Shown: one piece after another, positions 24,321 through 35,789 of the stretch
How positions within the stretch are numbered: the first letter of the stretch is position 1
How the letters are laid out: every line of letters starts with the position of its first letter
Assembly: GCA_018902385.1 (NCBI GenBank)
Contig: JABSSW010000051.1
Coordinates: forward strand, 124,001 to 188,000
From: Physcia stellaris
Lineage: Eukaryota; Ascomycota; Lecanoromycetes; Caliciales; Physciaceae
Reading direction: 5' to 3'
Length of the DNA: 64,000 bases
Notes under the pieces: model-generated
The model's input: only the letters and a program-made list of their open reading frames with translations
Told to the model about the DNA's origin: nothing
Database searches by the model: none
Program-made: the position numbers and the translations under genes

Positions 24321-25812
24321 TGTTCTCAATCAAGGAACATCTTGTCCCTACGTGTCACATCCGCGAGTATCCTGGAACTACAGCGCATAGCCAAGAGGAA
24401 GTCCTGCGCCTACATGTCAAGCAATACATTCCGTGGATGTCTTCGATGATGGTCTGGTTCAGCTCACTCTTATTGGAACCCACGCGATTGAATTCCCCAA
24501 AGTAAGTGGCCGAAATTGAATGATATAAGCATCACTTAACTACATTGTAGGAGGTCTACGAGCCCTTGTGGGACGAGCTTTGTATGAGATCAAGGTAAAG
24601 AGGATTTAATATACGTGGAATCTGGATGCCAGACGTGGCTAATCTCGGCTTCAGCTACGTGGCGAACGAGCAGAAGCTCGGCAATGACGGCATGGCGGAT
24701 ACCATGAGCTCCTGTCCCATCCCACTGACTCGATCCAGTGTCATGGATGAACCATTCCCGAGATCTGCTTCTCATGATCAACCAATTTCGTGAAGAGATG
24801 CCACGACCACTTGCTGGACATGGCCATGGCTTTGGTGCTTGCCAGATGTAGGGCTCTTTGATTCCTGAGATGACTGCGCGCTGCTGATTATTTTTAGTAC
24901 GAACCTTTCGCTCATGCATCCAAGGCTCTTGGTCTCACTCATTCTCTTGGACCCTGGCATCCAGCTAAACTCAAATCCTACTATGCTGGGGACCAGTCCA
25001 CCCGGGATGCTCAATATTGTCACTTACCGGCGCGATATATGGCCATCGCGCAAGGACGCTGAAGTAGCTCTAAGGAAAAGCTCGATCTTTACCACATGGG
25101 ACCAGCGCATTTTCCAACATATGACAAAATATGGCCTGCGTAACCTGCCTACAGCTCTGTATCCAGAGCCACCCTCAACGACCAAACCTGATTCACAGAA
25201 TTTGCAGCATTCGTATGTGACTCTCACAACAATTGAGCATCAAGAAGTTTGGAATTTCAACAGCCGCGATCCTTCAGGTCGAATCCACATTGACCGTTCG
25301 ACACATGCAGATCTAGATCCTCTTGTGGCTTCTAGTCCGTTCTATCGTCTTGAGCCACGAAGCCTCTGGTATAGGCTTCCCGAGTTGTGCCCCTCCGTTC
25401 TCTTTCTAACGGGCGGTGAAACAGAGATGAGGCTCGATGAGATCAGAGAGGGTATCAAGACCACTGGCACCGGCGTTGGTGGAAGTGGCGGTCAAGCAGA
25501 AGGCCGGGTCAAAGAGAAAACATTTCCTGGCGCGGGCATCTTTTTCCAATGGAGATCGTCAATGAGATGGCTCAAGAGTGTGCTAGTTGGCTTGGAGATG
25601 AAGTGAGGCGCTGGCACGAATTGGAGACGAAGTGGGAAAAGGAGAAGGCAAACGTGTCTAAAGATGATAATCTGCGCACGAATGAATATTTCAAGGGCGT
25701 CGTCAAAGCACCAAGTTTTTTCACCAGCAAAGACCAGGCACAACAAGCTCTGACCGGGAAAAAAATGGCCATGAGCCATTCTTGTGATATATGCACAGGA
25801 CCTGTTGAGTGA
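24321..25812 (+). pseudogene. Broken toxin-biosynthesis-type (Akt2-like) alpha/beta hydrolase, fossil
   Basis: Segments across this span match, in order, the alpha/beta hydrolase family that includes proteins named after host-selective-toxin biosynthesis: an N-terminal SIKEHLVP...HIREYP section, a central section ending LSLMHPRLL, and a C-terminal GTGVGGSGG...EGRVKE section. The copy looks broken, with several breaks (about four or five), and its catalytic machinery does not look intact. It is therefore treated as a fossil. It lies at the left edge of a block of metabolite genes bracketed by a repeat, which suggests it was once part of that cluster. Age is likely moderate, since the family is still easy to recognise over most of its length. 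Confidence 0.65.
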
Positions 25813-25957
25813 TCAAGACTGGAAATTGCGGGAATAAATGAGGATGCATGAAAGTCGATTTCACACATGGAAAGCTAATGAGTAACTAACGTGATTATAC
25901 TCTTCTCTTCACAGCTAAAGGTTCATCCTAAGTGTCCGCGTCACCTGTGATCAACGT

Positions 25958-27744
25958 TTAAGCTGACTCTGCGGTAGGAGCAGAAGATGCTGCAGCTCTA
26001 GCGAATAGATGATCAAGCTCTTCATCATACAGACTTATGGTCGCTGCACGCTGTATGGCTCCCTTGCCTGTCTTGACCATCGGCTTTTGTGAACGAGCAA
26101 AAAGAATATGTTCAGTCGTGATCCTCGCATACGTGGGACAGATCTGATTGCTCTCCTCGATTGTTGGCCAAAGTTTCCGAATAGCTGTGGATTGTCCGTC
26201 CGTTGATTCCACAGTCTCCCCAGTATTCATCGCAACGATTAGTGCGGCTTGTGGCCGTCGAGTTCCGACAAGCAGTACACCTTCTACGTCCGGATGCTGA
26301 CTGATGTGTTTCTCCACGCTTGCAGGGTGGAACACCTCGCCTGAGGCGAAGATAAGTAGGTCGTCGACTCTCCCATGGTATTTCCAAAGCTGTGGCTCAG
26401 TGGGATGTGGGGAGAACAAGTCACCACACTTAAATTCTTGGATACCGGGGAAGATCTTAAATACGGGCTGTTCTTCCTCAGGCCTTGTTGATCTCATAAT
26501 GCAAGCTTCGTACAAATTATCAGATCTATGTCGAAAGTCAAGTCGCATCGAGGGATGGACATGCATATACTTCCAATGCTCGTAAGGCCAGTCTCCACTT
26601 GGATGCAGGGTTGGCCACATGCCCATCTCGGTTGAGCCGTTTGCAGTAAAGAGCCTGATCTTCCTTGAGATTGTGTCGCCCGCTGTTGAGGCAACATCAC
26701 CACCCGCCCAGAACAGTGTCTGGAGTTTCTGTGAAAGATAATGCAACAACTCTGGATTGCCAGCGATCTCTTCGATGTGTGGAGGGGTTAGAGTCATCGC
26801 ATCGATCTTCAGTTGTTCGAGACAGCCTGCAGCTGCTTGTACGGAAGGTGGAACCCCCGATAATGGATAGATGACCGACGTGGTACAAAAAATCGGAAGC
26901 ATGACACTAGCGAATAGATTTGAAGCCTAGGCACCGTCAGCGCAGTTAACAAGATGGTAAAGTCCATTTTCAAGTCTTGGTCGGCGTACATGGAATGGCG
27001 GCATCAGGCTAAGGATGCGGTTACCATACAACAGCCCGTCCGAACTTTCCGAACCTAGTGGCGGATGAAGCCTTCGTTCCTGCCCAAAACTAGCTGCCCA
27101 ATCGTGTGTCCAGATGATTGGCTTTGGCAGACCTGTAGTACCAGAGGTGTGCAAAACCACCAAGGGCTCATGGCGTGCATTTTCAAAGTTCTTCTCATAC
27201 GGATAATGAGCAAAGTCGCTATCGAAGAGATCCTCTATCGTAGGGACCTTTAACACCTGCAATTCGCAAGTTTCGAGGATGGCATTGGTGACTGGAGGTC
27301 TTGGTTCAGGTGCAAGTAGCGTCTTGCATGCGACCGACTTTATGAGGTTTATCTGCGCTACGGTGCTGTAGCGGGGTGACGTGAACAGCATCTGCATAGT
27401 AACGAGCATTAGGAACCTCACATAGGACGGTTGTAAGGTCTCACCTTATACCCAGCTTTGACAGCACCAAACAACAGAATGTTATATCGGACATCGCTCG
27501 GACCCAAATATACCAGCGTTTCGAAACTGGCCCCGGTGCCTAGGTGTTCGTGGAGCCACCAGGCGACGCCGTTAATAGCATTGGCAAAAGCAGAGTACGT
27601 GATCTGGCGGAAACCCTCGTTGAAGCTGGATGGCGACCGTGAAATCTCAGCATACAGCATTTCTGGGGTTTCATGAGCTCTCCGATCAATAACGTGATTG
27701 AGGAGCTCCATGTGGGTTTTCGAAGCATGTGGAGTCTGCTCCAT
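25958..27744 (-). CDS. Stand-alone adenylate-forming (NRPS-like A-domain) enzyme, 556 aa
   Basis: Three exons, 27744-27445, 27391-26990 and 26926-25958; total 1671 nt, in frame, both introns GT-AG. The protein is an ANL-superfamily adenylation domain: A3 loop LHTSGTTGLPKP, A5 NGSTEMG, A7-like YHGRVDD and the A10 lysine segment KTGKGAIQR. It would activate a carboxylic acid as an acyl-adenylate. In fungal NRPS-like enzymes such a domain is usually followed by a carrier domain and a reductase or thioesterase. Here the gene stops about 25 residues after A10, so it is either a free-standing ligase or a truncated NRPS-like enzyme. It faces the broken hydrolase and lies in the block with a PKS relic. 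Substrate unknown. Confidence 0.8.
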
Positions 27745-28782
27745 GGCAGAAATGGAACACCTATTCTATTCGACTCCGTAGGCCTAACGCTTGACCAACA
27801 CTACGCAAGGACCAAGCTGTACTTCCCTAGGTCCCGAGACCATTGAGTAAGCCTACTTTGATCTCAACATTGATCGAATAAACACAATGAGAGTTTCCCG
27901 TCTAAGAACGGATTGCTTATGGAGACTCAAGCAGCTGCGAAGTCTTGCCTTCAGTTGAATGTGATAAGAGCGGCAAAGAGTACATAGTAGTGTGCCTGAT
28001 CGAGGCACCGTACAGGCAATGTAACAATGGCCAGCCGAGTCAGACACTTTGCCACAAGTCACCTACTAGGATGGCACTGAGACCGCCTTGGATAGATTCC
28101 GGAACGCCGAGCTGAAAAGCATGCACCTGCGCCCCAGACAGGGAGGCTTTCTGGAGGTCACGATCGGCATATGCCTACAATCACGTTGGTATGATGCGAT
28201 TAGATTTCACATGCTGCCAGGCCGGAACTACTCAGGCGTAAGCGCGCATTCAAAAGAAGGCGGCGACTCTGACACGCGCTTTACTATTAACCACGCCAAT
28301 AATCGAGGATGATGGCCGCCTTCCTGCATAATCAATGAAGTTGATGCAACTCAGCCGCGTTCACGTGCATATGCACCATTCCCTGAGTAGTCGCTGGATC
28401 CGTGGCCTATCCAGTATCCCCTGACCTTCGGTTTTGACTTTTATGCACCTCTAATGTCGGGATGGGACAGGAATCCAACGGCCGTGGAAATTGAGCAACT
28501 AAGACGCATACTCCATACGTATCAAACGAAAAACTAGCATGAAGGTAATAAGCCGTTGTTTTCGTCTCAGCACGTTGAGTTAATTCGTCCTTCTCGTCAT
28601 AGCTTAAACATGATTGTCCATCCCCAGGTCCTAGAATCTCAAATCTTTGGCTTCGACCCTGGACGCAAAACCGTTCTCCGAACGTACATCTAGCGTTTCT
28701 CCTGATCACCAATTGCTTCGATCAACAAGGTCCGCACAACAAACGTCTACACTCACAGAGCAAGCGTACCGTCAAGCCTACA
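27745..28782. other. Divergent intergenic region
   Basis: About 1 kb between the divergently transcribed adenylation enzyme (-) and the receptor (+), so it likely holds both promoters. Frames at 28088-28312 (+) and 28407-28712 (-) have no recognisable family. Confidence 0.4.
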
Positions 28783-29936
28783 ATGTCTACTCCCACGTCG
28801 TTGTACTCCGCCGAGTATCTAGCCGAATACAACGGTAACGCACTCCATGCTACGTCGATCTTTTTCATGGTCATTGCAATTGTATGCGTCACGTTGCGTT
28901 TCTACGCTCATAGACTGGGCAACGTCGCTTGGGGTCTGGACGATACCTTGATCATACCCGGTACGATCTTCTCCCTTGGTGTCTGCATTTGTTGCTTGAG
29001 TAAGTCATTTCATTCTCCCATGAAGATAAAAATTCCTACATGTTCTAGCTGAACGTTGTCAACAGTTGATCTGTCAATTGGAGGATTGGGATATCACCAA
29101 GCTACCATCGTTGCTACTGAGCCTGAAAAGCTGATACACTGGGCGAAGTTCATGCTCGCTGCCCCTCTTTTATATCTGGCAGCCGTTCTGTTCCCTAAGC
29201 TAGCCATCCTAGCCATTTATCTGCGAATTTTCACTACACGCCCACAACGCCCATATCGCTTGACCTGCTGGATTCTCGCTGGAATATTGATTGCTACTTG
29301 GTTCGCCAACACCTTGGCGGCTTGCCTAATGTGTACACCACTCGAGTTTCTCTGGGATAAGACTATAAAGGGTCATTGCTTCGACATCAACTCCTATTAT
29401 ATATGGTCCAGCCTTCCAAACATACTCACCGATGTAATAATGCTTGTCCTACCACTTCCGGTTATTTGGAAGCTTCACACATCCCAAAGCATCAAGATTG
29501 GCCTTACCATTACGTTTGCTATGGGCAGCATGTAAGATCAAAACACTTCCTGTCCGCGCGTATACAGTACGCTAATTCCTGTGACAGTGGCATGATAACC
29601 TCAATCGTACGGTTTGCCGGTTTTTATTCTCACGATCCCACAGTGGACGTGACTTATTCGGCGGTGTATTTGTCGATCTATTCCATATGCGAATGTAGCA
29701 TGTACCTGGTTGCAGCCTGTTTGCCAACCTACCGTCCACTAGCATCTTTATTTCGGCAAGACGGATCATTATCTATAGCTCGTCTGAAATCAAAGCTCTC
29801 CACAAGTGGATATTCGACCAGCACGAGCAAGAACCCAGACCTTGCGCTGGCTCCTATGGGAAATACCAAGTTTGAGCGCCTTTACGGAGACAAAGCCAAG
29901 CTAGTCCGAGCGGGTGATCGCGCGAATGCTGTATGA
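28783..29936 (+). CDS. Pth11-like rhodopsin-domain integral membrane protein, 343 aa
   Basis: Three exons, 28783-28999, 29066-29531 and 29588-29936; total 1032 nt, multiple of three, GT-AG introns. Fungal rhodopsin-domain hallmarks: VCVTLRFYAHR after helix 1, GLDD before helix 2, GGLGYH in loop 2, PKLAILAIYLRIF in helix 4, the Cys pair CTPLEFLW...GHCFD, and NILTDVIMLVLPLPVIWKL in helix 6. The tail is short, with Ser/Thr clusters. The family senses unknown external cues; several members lie within secondary-metabolite clusters. This one sits between an adenylation enzyme and a PKS relic. It is not a recent copy of the receptor at 16215-17645, because the two differ throughout. Confidence 0.85.
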
Positions 29937-31757
29937 TTTGGTAGAGCGGCATCTCCACCAAGAGAATACCATAGTCGATGACGAAGCCAAACGTTGAAAA
30001 GTCTAGATCGTCTCAAACATGGCTCCGCAGGTGGACTTGCAGTGTGTAATTCGTTCTATGCAACAACATGAGCACTAAAAGATCCACCGGAAGTCCTATT
30101 TGTGATGGAGTCAATTGCAAACAGCAGTAGACTCAAAGTATGGCTAGTCTCGTCAGATACATGGAAACAAACGAGTATCAAGAGAAACAGGAGTAATACC
30201 GGGGTTTCAAACGTGTGGTTGAAACAGTAGCCGAGCAACGTGCAAAACGTATTCGCTAGAGAAGCCCTGATCACTGTGAGTGACATTGCTTGCAGTCTAA
30301 TTTGTCCTACCATATTGCCACTCAAACTAGCATGGGTGAGTGAAGCCTACAGGTATCGAGTATGCGCGAACGTCACTCGCATTTCGAGCGTACTTTGGTT
30401 GGACGGCCACAACTGCGCGGCGACTCACTTAACTATTCCTGCTGCTGCCGTGGAGGCAAAGAAAGCGCATCTTGAAGACTCGAATCGGTCCAAAAAGTAG
30501 TTTGGGCGGTTGCTAAGAGTCGCTGATGGGCAGCAATTACTTCTCTGAGATTGAGTCTAAGGTAGGGTGTACGGCTCCCTTTCGATAAAGATAAATGAAC
30601 TCTTCCTTTAACGAACTGCCAAACCCCAGGGAAAAGAAAGTCTGGGGTTCCCTCCCCGTTCGATTCCCCCTGGAGTGCTCTTCTCAGCCGCACCAGAGGG
30701 TATGGGTCCAGGCAACCATGATTTACAATACGGAGGTGTAGAGAAATTCCAAATCCTGGCATCAGCCGCATGTGGGTGATTCCGGGATCATTCCTGTATC
30801 AGGCGTGAGCCTTAAGATGACTCCCGTTGGTTGACATGGCGCACCACGTAGTGGACCCAGCGGCCATGCGACAGGAGTTCACTCGTTCCCCACGCTCGAA
30901 GGACGACTTGCATATGGAAGGATTGAGACATGGGCAGTACAGTACACTGCTGTGCTCATTACCTGTCGACCTACTACTACCTCGCCCATGCTTTGTTACT
31001 CTCTGCCTTGTGAAACAAACCAGGACAGGACGCAGTATCTCACGCGCACCAATGGTCTCACGCTAATGAGCAGGGATGCGCACCTCCTAAATCCTGCGAG
31101 CCATTAGACCCGGACCGTTTGCCGCATCGGCTCGCGCTTCACTTTCTAAGGTACGGAGTACTAGAGGATGACTGAAGTGGTCATAGACTCTCACTCGCGA
31201 GGCTCAGCCAGTCCCTCAACCTCTCTTGCACATGTATTCGCAGTGGGCCATGATACATATCTGACACCATGACGACTACCTCTTGCAGACCCCCGCATGC
31301 TCATTCCGAATGGGCAGTACGACCGAGATAAACGAGATATCTTCCAGAAGAGGGTTTCAGCTGTCGTTAGTATGTGGCACGGGTGGAGATTGATATGGCA
31401 CAAATCGAGACACGAAAGCTAGTCCTCGCGGCTTTCGCGTTATGGAACGTCTATACGGCACTTGTATGTTTCGCCATCGACAATGTCCAAGCAAAGCTCA
31501 GGCTCCTCAAGTAATTCAACCGAGCCTTGGCTGAGGCAGGATGGACATCACATAGTACAAGATTTATTAGACTGCTGGGTCGAGGGCAAGATGCCCCAAT
31601 TTTGCAGGGAACTGCGATCAGGGGTAATTGTTGAAGCGCTCTCACGGCCTTTCCCGAGCTCCATGTTGGTGATGACGTGAATTTATATATTCGCAGCAAG
31701 AGCTCCATCTCTTTGAAACCAATGCTTTCATGATAATTGCCAATCTCATTATCCAAT
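29937..31757. other. Stretch without recognised genes
   Basis: 1.8 kb between the receptor and the PKS relic. Frames at 30433-30771 (-), 30827-31066 (+) and 31451-31756 (-) lack family signatures. A short open piece from 31394 (MAQIETRKLVLAAFALW) has a membrane-like start but ends after about 40 codons. Confidence 0.3.
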
Positions 31758-34238
31758 ATGGCACCTCATGCTACATCAGACTTTACTAATCAAGTTGGGC
31801 ACTGGTCCGATCAGGAACGTCCTACAGGCCAAGCGCCTATGGTTGGAGACTATAGTTCACCTCCAAAAACTGAACGCCTCGAGCCAATCGCTGTTGTTGG
31901 GCTCTCGCTTAAGTTCCCTCAAGTGCCAGACTCAGCAGACGCTTTCTGGGATCTATTGATGCACAAGCGGTGCACAGCAACCGACTTTCCACCAGACCGT
32001 CTCAGTGTTTCTGCACTGTACCACCCAGACCCAAGTAGACGAAGCACGGTGAGTTTGGATGGTCTCGATCAATCGCCGCTTTTGATGCTCCGTTCTTCTC
32101 AATCTCCGGCGTAGAGGCCGCTGCTCTCGACCTTCAGCAACGAGGTCTATTAGAGACTACCTACAAGGCACTCGAGAACGGTGAGCCATCTTTGTCCATC
32201 ATCAAAAATATAAGAGTCATGGATAGCGGTTGCTTACACCTGATTAGCTGGCATGCCGCTCGAGAATACTGTTGGCTCATAGACCTCCGTCTATACCGGG
32301 TGCTTTACAAATGACTGGCAACAGCTATGTTTCAAAGATCCCGAACAGACTGCTGACCACGCGGGGATTGGGGTTGAGTCTTGCATGAACGCAAATCGCA
32401 TCAGTTGGTTCTTCGATTCCACAGGAAGCAGTGTCAACGTTGATACCGCCTGCTCGAGTAGCATTGTGGCGCTTGATCTTGCTTGTCAGAGCCTCATGAA
32501 TAGGGACGCCAATATGGTACGTTCGACATTCTATTTACGAGCAGCGTGCGCAAAACAACATTGATTCAGTACAGAGCATCGCCGCTGGCTGTAATCTCAT
32601 TTTTTCTCCAGACCTAATGCATGCTTTGTCAAACATGAGCATGCTTTCGCCAGACAACCAATATTATAGTTTCGATCATCGTGCTAATGGATACGCGAGA
32701 GGTGAAGGTTTTAGCGTACTTGTATTGAAAAGGCTACAAGATGCGATCTCTGACAATGATACTATCCGTGGAGTGATTCGAGCGACCGGAGCTAATCAAG
32801 ATGGATATACCCAAGGGATTACCCAACCTAGCAGCATATCTCAGGAGGCTGTGATCCGAGAAACTTACGACAAAGCAGGCTTGAGCATGGGCGAAACACG
32901 GTTCTTTGAAGCGCACGGGACTGGCATTGCGATTGGTGATCCTATAGAAACCACAGCACTCGGAAAAGCTTTTCGCAAGGTACGCAGTTTGGAAGAGCCG
33001 CTATTGGTGTAAGTTAACATTTCTTTCTCTCATACTACTGGCCCCCATTCGAAATAACTGGACGCCTCGGCTTGCTGAAAGAAATTTGGTTAGTGGCGCT
33101 GTCAAAGCAAACATCGGACATCTAAAAGGTGCCAGCGGGATTGCTGGTGTCATTAAGACGATCATGGTCCTTGAGAGAGCGATTATACCACCAAATATCA
33201 ATTTTGAATGCACCAACCCTCGTATTGATACGGAATTTCTGCGAATAAAGGTACAGTAATAATCGGTAGAACCGATTCGATCTTTCTTATCTCAAGCTTA
33301 ACTTGTGTTCAGTTTCCTTGCGAACCAACCGCTTGGCCATGTCGTGGAATCCGCAGGGCCAGTGTCAATTCCTTTGATTTTGGTGGCACGAATGCACAAG
33401 TAATCTTAGATGACGCCTGTCATTATCTCCATAACGGCAAGGGCGGGGAAGCACGTCAGTGTACGAGATCCGCCATCACTGTCGTCAACTCGCCTGGTAC
33501 GCCGAACAACTCGATCTCCGCGCAAGGAGAACCCTAGGCTGTCAAGACCTAGACTGTTGATATTCTCGGCGAACGATGGACTAAAACGCCTGAAAAGTTG
33601 CTAATCGCAATATTTTGACCGTATCCACAGTGCAGAAGACTGTTTCGAGAATTTGATGAATAATTACAGACTTTCTGACGCGTGTGCTTGCATACGGTGC
33701 TTTCAAACCCATCACCCGAACGTACTTCCATGCTCTGCTGAAATACTACTGCAACCCGGAACTGCCACTTCTTGATGCGGAGCAGAGCCAGTGCCTGGTC
33801 GGTCTGTGAGCCGGGGTCGAAGCAAGGCTCGACGACGGCGCCGTCGAGACATCGAGTCAGCTAATGTTCCGCCACCTTCGCCGATCCCAAGGCGCAACAT
33901 CTTCCACGCCGGAGGCCAGCAAAGACCTCGTAGATCACAAGATTCTCTTCGCGCAATCTGACAGCCTCGTTGACGCGGCGCGCGTAGTGTCCGACGCGCT
34001 CATCAAGAAACTATCGAGAGCGATGGCTGTAGTTAACAGCGAGGTGGACATACAGAAACCACTCAGCGTGCACGGGGTCGATTCCCTGTTAGCCGTCGAG
34101 CTGCGCAGCTGGATGGCGAAGGAGTTTGGCGCTGACGTGCCCGTCTTCGAGATCTTGGGGGCCTCTTCCACCTTGTCCTCTCTTTCAATGTCCATCGCTG
34201 CCAAAAGCAGGTTGAGGCGTGAATCATGGGACGATTGA
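31758..34238 (+). pseudogene. Highly reducing polyketide synthase relic (KS plus terminal ACP only)
   Basis: The start reads MAPHATSDF and leads into a ketosynthase with IAVVGLSLKFPQ, the active-site segment VDTACSSS, EAHGTG and NIGHLKGASG, and a C-terminal SFDFGGTNAQVIL. The KS spans about 31870-33420 over several exons. Instead of the acyltransferase, dehydratase, methyltransferase, enoyl- and ketoreductase domains, about 450 bp of decayed sequence follows. A clean acyl carrier protein comes next at about 33930-34200, with GVDSLLAVELRSW (the Ser is the phosphopantetheine site), ending TGA at 34238. A working enzyme would be about 7 kb, so most of the gene has been lost. The KS also looks broken in places. 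The type matches reducing iterative PKSs of fungal metabolite clusters; its product is unknown. Confidence 0.75.
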
Positions 34239-34643
34239 GTCTTGAATCACAGGAGTTTCTGCACCAGAGAGTGGCCGACTGGCGGTCAATGTAACGCTCA
34301 AGCCTGGTCGCGTGAAGATAAGGTTTGTTATTAGATACGGAAGCATGGGGGCTCACTGTCTGTTTTCTGTTTCTCTCCATCTTTTGACACTTTAAAGAAC
34401 ATGTCATAGGGTGCACAGTTTGGTTTCACCCCTCCCAAACGATGGATAGGATATTGCGATCAGTGATTTTCAGTACTCACGAAACTCCGACCACGAATGA
34501 CTGGGTGAGTGGCTCAAGATCACCGCTTACATCAGGCTCTGTGTAGCGACTTGTGGAAATGCAGTCATTCTTTGCAATCCGATTGTTAGATGTATGGTAT
34601 TAGATACATGGCACCACCTGTACTCTAGGTCCAGCAGCACCCA

Positions 34644-34970
34644 ATGCTCTTAAAACATTGTCTCACAGAGATACGGGATAGTGTTTAGGGACACTTCTTG
34701 GGTCACCTCCTTCATTAGGGTGCTCTACGAGCTCAAAGCGAGTATCTGTTCTGGAATTTGGGCAGCTGGGTTTCGGTGTACAGCTTTTGGACCGTTCGAG
34801 AGGTTGAGACATTACAGCGACATACTATCGACACAATCCAAAGCAATTTCGGACAGAACAAGAAGGTTGTGGCCCTACGGAGACTCACACCATACATGTA
34901 GTGTGGGTCTCCGTACACGTGACTCAAATCGTCATCGCGTCAGAAGGGTCCGAGCGTGTTCGAGCGCGCG
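34644..34970 (+). repeat. Dispersed repeat, right copy (GC-richer)
   Basis: Same-orientation partner of 23791-24150. It retains G and C at most positions where the left copy has A or T. It includes a 15-bp inverted repeat not found in the left copy (34876-34915). The two copies bracket the hydrolase, adenylation, receptor and PKS block. Confidence 0.75.
34876..34915. repeat. Short inverted repeat, hairpin-forming
   Basis: Arms TACGGAGACTCACAC and GTGTGGGTCTCCGTA are inverse complements with one mismatch, around a 10-base loop. Located inside the right repeat copy. It could be a small insertion, the trace of an excision, or a structured element end. Confidence 0.6.
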
Positions 34971-35789
34971 GCCGGAGCTAGCGGACAAGCGGCACAGATC
35001 CCGAATCTCCCCAATCCAATCAGTCAACATTAGACTCGACCTCTGCAAACTTCTACCTGACAGCCAATCTTCCACTTCTACTCGAGACTGGGTAGGCAAT
35101 GAATAACAGGCATCGCGTTCGTTTCACCCACGCCAGCTTCTTCACAGAGGCCGTATCCATTCATGCTTCAGCCGTGGCGATGGTTTATGCCGAGACGATG
35201 GATTACTACAGCATAACACCATTTAGCGTCACCTCACAACACGAGACGCGACCTGGACATTGAGTTACTCCAAAGGCTTGAGTCTTGCCTTGAACCTACT
35301 CTTGACCCCGCACAGAAATTAATCCCTTGACCCCCGCAAGTGTTTCATAGGATCACCTTATCTTGGCGTGAATGGATATGAACAGTAACCACGCACTAGG
35401 ATATGTTTCACGTCTTAAACGTCACTTTGATTTGATCAATATCGATTCACTGTCCTGCAGCCGTGAATGACGTCTCTCCCAGATGCTCCCATACAAGAGG
35501 CAGTGCATTGTCATACTATCTCTTTGTCGTAAAGTCTTTCTTGTCAGTCTTGTTTGCAATCACATCTTTCTCATACGATCCTTTGTTTCACAACCTTGAT
35601 ACTGCAATCACGGTCTTTGTTCTATTGTTCTATTGTTCCATTGTTACTTCTGTGACCCAGTTTTCAGTACATATTTCCCTCTTTCTGGCTTCTTTCACTT
35701 CTTTTCCACATCTCTAAAAACCCACTAAACTCCTCACTCAACACCAAAAGTATCGTCAGGCACGATCATCAACTACCTAGTAATTCAAC
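34971..35789. promoter_or_regulatory. Upstream region of the LPMO gene, pyrimidine-rich near the start
   Basis: No gene is supported. The part from about 35480 to 35720 is rich in C and T on the + strand (CTTTCTGGCTTCTTTCACTT), and the last 60 bases before the ATG contain several CA-rich motifs. CT-rich tracts of this sort are common in core promoters of well-expressed filamentous-fungal genes. Confidence 0.35.

Noticed and set aside
30640-30690. tRNA-like T-loop sequence CCGTTCGATTCCCC
   Set aside because: No matching A box, anticodon arm or acceptor stem could be found at the right spacing.
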